The position numbers were made by a program, and so were the translations under genes. A DNA stretch of 64,000 bases. It comes from Mimachlamys varia. Taxonomy: Eukaryota > Mollusca > Bivalvia > Pectinida > Pectinidae. Below the pieces are notes generated by a model, which made no database searches, was not told where the DNA came from, and saw nothing but the letters and a program-made list of their open reading frames with translations. This document shows, in pieces, positions 59,517 through 64,000 of the stretch (the stretch's first letter is position 1; each line of letters opens with the position of its first letter). The stretch spans positions 22,442,757 to 22,506,756 of the forward strand of contig OX392543.1 in assembly GCA_947623455.1 (NCBI GenBank). The letters are read 5' to 3'.

Positions 59517-60280
59517 TATTCGCTCACCTGGTCCGAAGGGCCGAGGTGAGCTTATACCATACCGTGGCGTCCGTCGTCCGTCCGTCCGTCCGTCCGTCGT
59601 CCGTCAACAATTGTTAAAACGACTTCTTCTCTATAACCACTGACTGGAAATCAGCCTTATTTGGTAAGAAGCATCCCTAGGTGCTCAGGATTCAAAATTG
59701 TACTAATGGTGGGATTGACTCCCCAGGGCGCTGAGGGGCGGGGCCAAAAAGATTTATTCCGCTATATTAATATTAGCGACTTCTTCTCCATAACTACTGA
59801 TTGGAAATCAGTCTTATTTGGTAGGAAGCATCACTAGGTGCTCAGGATTCAAAAGTTTACTCATGGTGGGACTGACCTCCCAGGGGGCTGATGGCTATAT
59901 TGGCTTAAGCGACTTCTTCTCCATAACCACTGATTGGAAATCAGCCTTATTTGGCAGGAATCTTCCCTAGGTGCTCAGGATTCAAAATGGTACTAATGGT
60001 GGGACTGACCCCCCAGGGGGCTAAGAGACGGGCCAAAAAGAAGTATTTAGCTATATTGATATTAGCGACTTCTTCTCCATAACCACTGATTGGAAATCAG
60101 CCGTATTTGGCAGGAAGCAACCCTAGGTGCTCAGGATTAAAACTTGTACTTATTTTGGGAATGACCCCTCAGGGGGCTGAAGGGCGGGGCCAAAAAGATA
60201 TTTTATCTTTAAATATTTTATGATTACCTAGATACCAATGTATCCAGGTGAGTGATACAGGCCCTATGGGTCCCTTGTTT
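59517..60280. mobile_element. 0.76-kb element with ~150-bp internal tandem repeats
   Basis: The left hairpin GCTCACCT...AGGTGAGC (59,522-59,551) has the same design as the element at 56,882, followed by a gtccgtccgtccg tract. Four tandem units of about 135-160 bp (cgacttcttctccataac...ggaaatcag...ctaggtgctcagg) start near 59,620, 59,768, 59,908 and 60,064. The right end aggccctatgggtcccttgttt parallels the other element's right end. Same superfamily, different family. Confidence 0.75.
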
Positions 60281-60798
60281 TTGATAAGACAAAAAGTATA
60301 AAGTTGTTAAATATAACAAGTTAACGTAGTCTGTTTTTATGTGTTATGACGTACTCTTCTGTATAACATGAAATATTTGCTGTCTTGCTCTGCATGTTTG
60401 TTATGGACCCTCAAAAATGAAGAGGGAAACGATTTTTTTTAATTGATACATCACCATTGTACCTACGGACCACATTTCATGTTTAAAATAACGTGTCTTA
60501 GATTACCATTATGACCGTTTCATGAGTTGCATAAATCGTGTGCTCTTAACCTTTTTTATTTTTGAGTGCCTTTTTTTTAATTGTTTTTTTTAATGTAGAA
60601 AAATATAATTAACATGTTGTATATTGTATCAGAGGTGTGTAATCTGGATATATTTGATTGGTATATTTGATTTGAAAACCACGAGTAAGGAGAACGCTCG
60701 TAAATTCCAATGAGTTAACACTTTTTTCTGAATTTGGAATAAAGTTTCCTATTTCAGTACAATGTATGGAACTCGATACATAGTACCGTTAGCTAGCC
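60212..60798 (+). repeat. 587-bp tandem duplication, copy 1
   Basis: Begins aatattttatgattacc and ends ccgttagctagcc. It includes the last ~70 bp of the element at 59,517-60,280. Copy 2 is almost identical, so the duplication is recent. Confidence 0.95.
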
Positions 60799-61389
60799 AA
60801 TATTTTATGATTACCTAGATACCAATGTATCCAGGTGAGTGATACAGGCCCTATGGGTCCCTTGTTTTTGATAAGACAAAAAGTATAAAGTTGTTAAATA
60901 TAACAAGTTAACGTAGTCTGTTTTTATGTGTTATGACGTACTCTTCTGTATAACATGAAATATTTGCTGTCTTGCTCTGCATGTTTGTTATGGACCCTCA
61001 AAAATGAAGAGGGAAACGATTTTTTTTAATTGATACATCACCATTGTACCTACGGACCACATTTCATGTTTAAAATAACGTGTCTTAGATTACCAGTATG
61101 GCCGTTTCATGAGTTGCATAAATCGTGTGCTCTTAACCTTTTTTATTTTTGAGTGCCTTTTTTTAATTGTTTTTTTTTTAATGTAGAAAAATATAATTAA
61201 CATGTTGTATATTGTATCAGAGGTGTGTAATCTGGATATATTTGATTGGTATATTTGATTTGAAAACCACGAGTAAGGAGAACGCTCGTAAATTCCAATG
61301 AGTTAACACTTTTTTCTGAATTTGGAATAAAGTTTCCTATTTCAGTACAATGTATGGAACTCGATACATAGTACCGTTAGCTAGCCAAT
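60799..61389 (+). repeat. 587-bp tandem duplication, copy 2
   Basis: Differs from copy 1 only at a few sites that I see (ttaccattatgacc versus ttaccagtatggcc, and T-run lengths near 60,570/61,160). No open reading frame of interest in either copy. Confidence 0.95.
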
Positions 61390-62400
61390 AGAAATGCTGA
61401 CTCATCACAAATCTTTACTTTATACGTACATTAGACATGTCGACCTTAAAAGCCATGGCTACATGTTTATACAAGATTCAATCCTATCGCTATGTAAAGC
61501 CATTTAAGATAAAAACAAAATAACTATTGATACTTGGCATGTTAATTGGTTGTGTTATTGTCTCGTACGATCATTTGGTCTCTGGCTTTGTCTCGTTTGT
61601 GGGAAAATGAGAATATATGACGCATTGCTAATGTATTGTAAAATACTTGATTGGTTATGATATATGACAAGCACTTTTTGGATTACAATGTATGTGCAGT
61701 GCCATTTACAAATACTAAACAGATTATGATGTTTGACAAACACTTATTTGCTTATAAACACTTATTAACACGATATATCAAAACATTTTTGAGTTACAAA
61801 CGCATGTTTGGTAGATATTATGAAACTGATTATTATCTTTGTCAAATTTTGATTTTCTTTTTTCAATATAAAATATTTTTGTGTATCAAATGTTTTGTAT
61901 ATTTTTTTGTCATTTGCTTGCTTTCCGCTTTACTAAATAAATTGAGTGTTTTTTGTCTTATCATTTGTTTGTCATGTATATGATGTTTTTGTGTTTATTT
62001 TGTTCATCGTTTTTCAACAATTTGGCTCTGAAATCTACAGTGATTTGGGGTTATAATCTACTTAAACAAAAACCTCAATAGAGTATAGCTAACGCAGAAA
62101 TAATACTGAATTACATAGCATTGGATTTACAAAGGTACAAGTTGCTACAGAATGACAGAGTTGCCCGAGATCAAGGATTATCGTCATTTAATAGCTGAAA
62201 AGGGCTATATGTGAAGCTGCATGGCTAAAAGTTTGGTAAACTTTGATTATTTTTAAGAGCTTAACGGCCATTCAACACAGGATTGGTTATTAGAGACAAC
62301 AAATTATTGACAAAAAGGCAAACTCAAAATAAAACATTAAACAAATTCAAAGGAACAATACATCGTCATTTTGGATATTGAAAGCGGTAATGATGACGGG
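61390..62400. other. AT-rich DNA, no gene recognised
   Basis: The 110-codon open stretch at 61,651-61,983 is Phe/Cys-rich low-complexity sequence without a recognisable domain, and I do not call it. Short variants of tatgatgtttgacaaacac recur near 61,656 and 61,727. Confidence 0.5.
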
Positions 62401-62456
62401 TTAAGTAGATACAGTATGCCGAAAAAAGATTTAAACTACATCATACAGCTGTTTCG
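62401..62456 (+). mobile_element. Fragment of the 81-bp-repeat element
   Basis: taagtagatacagtatgccgaaaaaagatttaaactacatcatacagctgtttcgtc matches the end of the terminal repeat and the start of the internal region of the element at 24,331 (24,388-24,428). This shows that the family is dispersed and not confined to the satellite. Confidence 0.7.
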
Positions 62457-62468
62457 TCCAAGGTTTTG

Positions 62469-62561
62469 CGTAACTTACGAACGTTCGTAAGTTACGAAGT
62501 TTTTGTGAAACGCTTAGTAATTCGTAAATCTGACTTACGCAAAAGTTACGAACGTTCGTAA
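62469..62561. repeat. Two palindromes with half-site cgtaacttacgaac
   Basis: 62,469-62,496 is a perfect 28-bp palindrome. A second one with a perfect 16-bp core (ttacgaacgttcgtaa) lies at 62,546-62,561, and gtgaaac follows both. They look like ends of a small foldback element rather than transcription-factor sites. Confidence 0.85.
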
Positions 62562-62599
62562 GTTACGAAGCTTAGTGAAACAATTCCCTGATGACTAAC

Positions 62600-64000
62600 A
62601 CAATACATCACCGGTCAAAAACTACAATCGTTTGCCATGCTATTAGACCGCTCTCTTGACTTCATACTGTTGGTTCGTTCGGAGTGCGACTTACCATGTC
62701 CGGATGGTGGCAGAAATTGTTTTAAGCATTGATGCCAATTGTTTTCATAACCCTATGAAACTAAAACATAATTGACATCAACGCTTATAATTAATTTTTG
62801 AAACTTATTTCCAAAAGCAAAACATGTTTATGTACAATTTGACTGATCAAACAACGGATTCTTTTTTACAAATCAATACGCAACGTCAATTGCCGTATTT
62901 TGACGTCACATTTTTCGCGTCATTTTCGGATTTTTTTTTTCAAATCAGAAAGCCGCATTCTGCATACAATCAATGGAAAATCAATTATTATCATATGGAT
63001 AACATAAACAACGTGAACACGTAATATTGGAAAATAGCAGACAAAGTCATAATGTAATTAAACAATCAAGAAGTAACAGGAGAAAAGAGAAAAAGAGATC
63101 ACAGAGGGATCCTAGCACCCACCATTGATGATCTATTAAGTTTTTTTTTCAAAGTTGGATCTTTGCCCTTCTGTTTTCTTCTTTTTCCTTTTTTGCTCTT
63201 AAATATATGAAATTTACGGATTATTCCTAAGAAATAGCAAAAATTATCTTAGTGACAATGCATTGTATAATATTTGAAAATGTCCCATCCAGTTATTGGC
63301 AAGAATTAGCCTATAACATTTTTACTCTCAAAATACAAGATGGCCACCGATATTATTTTTCTGGTCAGTCTGAAAATTAGACAATGCGTAACGAAAGACC
63401 AAACGGAATCTATATATATGAGATTTCAGCACATGGTCCACACAGCACTTCTCAAGAAATAGCGGTAACAAGTTTTGTGTAAGGATGGACGGACGGATGG
63501 ACGGACCACGAACCACGGACGCACAGCGATTTAAAGAGCCCTTCATCTGATGAGTGTGGGATAAAAAGCGGTATTGAGATGAACATTTGATAACTTCAAA
63601 TTCAAAATATTTTATTTTCGTGTCAAACGCATATTCTACATAAAATCACAATACATAACTATACAAATGGTATTACAATATGTGTCCAGCCATAATGGCT
63701 TATTAGACACGTTATTGAATAATGAATAAAAAAATGCATTACGCTAATTAAAATGAATACATAATGAATATAAATATTTGCTACTCAACTTGTCTATATG
63801 CTAACATATATACATAATATATAATACCGCCCGAGAATGCCAGATGGGAAAAAGTGATTGAGCCGATCCCGACCGACGAATCACCCATCTCTAATTATCT
63901 TGGACTTAAGATATTACAACAAGCATATTGAGTATTGCTGAAGCAATACATGTCCCCTACCGGCCCCGCAATGATTCATTAAGCAAAGCACATGGACTTG
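62600..64000. other. Right-end flank, no gene recognised
   Basis: AT-rich sequence without supported coding regions. A ggatggacggacggatggacggacc tract at 63,484-63,508 resembles, on the opposite strand, the gtccgtccg tracts of the hairpin-headed elements and may be a remnant of one. From about 63,600 the sequence could be the 3' part of an unidentified retroelement on the minus strand, but I cannot support that. Confidence 0.4.

Noticed and set aside
60212..61389. The two 587-bp copies as retrotransposon LTRs
   Set aside because: They are directly adjacent with no internal region between them.
61651..61983. 110-codon open frame rich in Phe, Tyr and Cys
   Set aside because: Low-complexity AT-rich sequence with no domain, splice context or duplicate to support it.
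63545..63575. CTGATGAGTGTGGGA near the right end as a possible hammerhead
   Set aside because: No matching GAAA core and no flanking stems.

Overview
This window looks like repeat-dominated nuclear DNA from an invertebrate animal, most likely a marine bivalve mollusc. The evidence is AT-rich sequence, spliced exons with GT..AG boundaries, Penelope-like and Jockey/CR1-type retroelements, TTAA-target miniature transposons, and GGTCACCT/GCTCACCT-headed elements with internal tandem repeats of the kind common in bivalve genomes. The bivalve assignment is inference from repeat style. Nothing here looks bacterial, and there is no operon, CRISPR array or intact RNA gene.

Left part (1-36,770): one large satellite-like array. 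The ancestral monomer is about 1.2-1.3 kb (family B). A shortened derivative of about 905 bp (family A), lacking roughly 390 bp, has expanded in the first 21 kb and is arranged in a higher-order pattern of about 6.76 kb. From 21 kb to 36.8 kb the monomers are old and diverged. They serve as landing sites for two copies of a 385-bp TTAA-type MITE, a small element with 81-bp terminal direct repeats, an unidentified 1.45-kb insertion, a Penelope-like retroelement (PLE, itself broken by a piece of another PLE 3' end), and a foldback element with a 147-bp hairpin.

Middle part (36,985-53,900): a multi-exon gene on the + strand. I see two fibronectin type III exons (37,894-38,184 and 49,620-49,910), two 63-nt Thr/Pro/Ser-rich linker exons (47,285-47,347 and 47,523-47,585), a decayed third linker exon (52,315-52,378), and a last exon encoding a Death domain and stop codon (53,087-53,355), followed by AATAAA at 53,859. 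All junctions are phase 1, so the exons are symmetric and interchangeable. An FN3-plus-linker cassette has been duplicated inside the gene, and the introns are filled with PLE pieces, a nearly full-length RT region of a non-LTR retrotransposon (44,004-46,700, minus strand) and MITEs whose empty sites survive in the other duplicate. FN3 repeats joined to a C-terminal Death domain is the most interesting coding finding. The 5' end of the gene is not securely identified.

Right part (53,946-64,000): a 2.1-kb TTAA-flanked non-autonomous element just beyond the gene's poly(A) signal, a 28-30-bp minisatellite split by a 1.37-kb element, a second related element with internal repeats of about 150 bp, a very recent 587-bp tandem duplication, perfect palindromes near 62.5 kb, and about 1.4 kb of terminal sequence where I recognise no gene.
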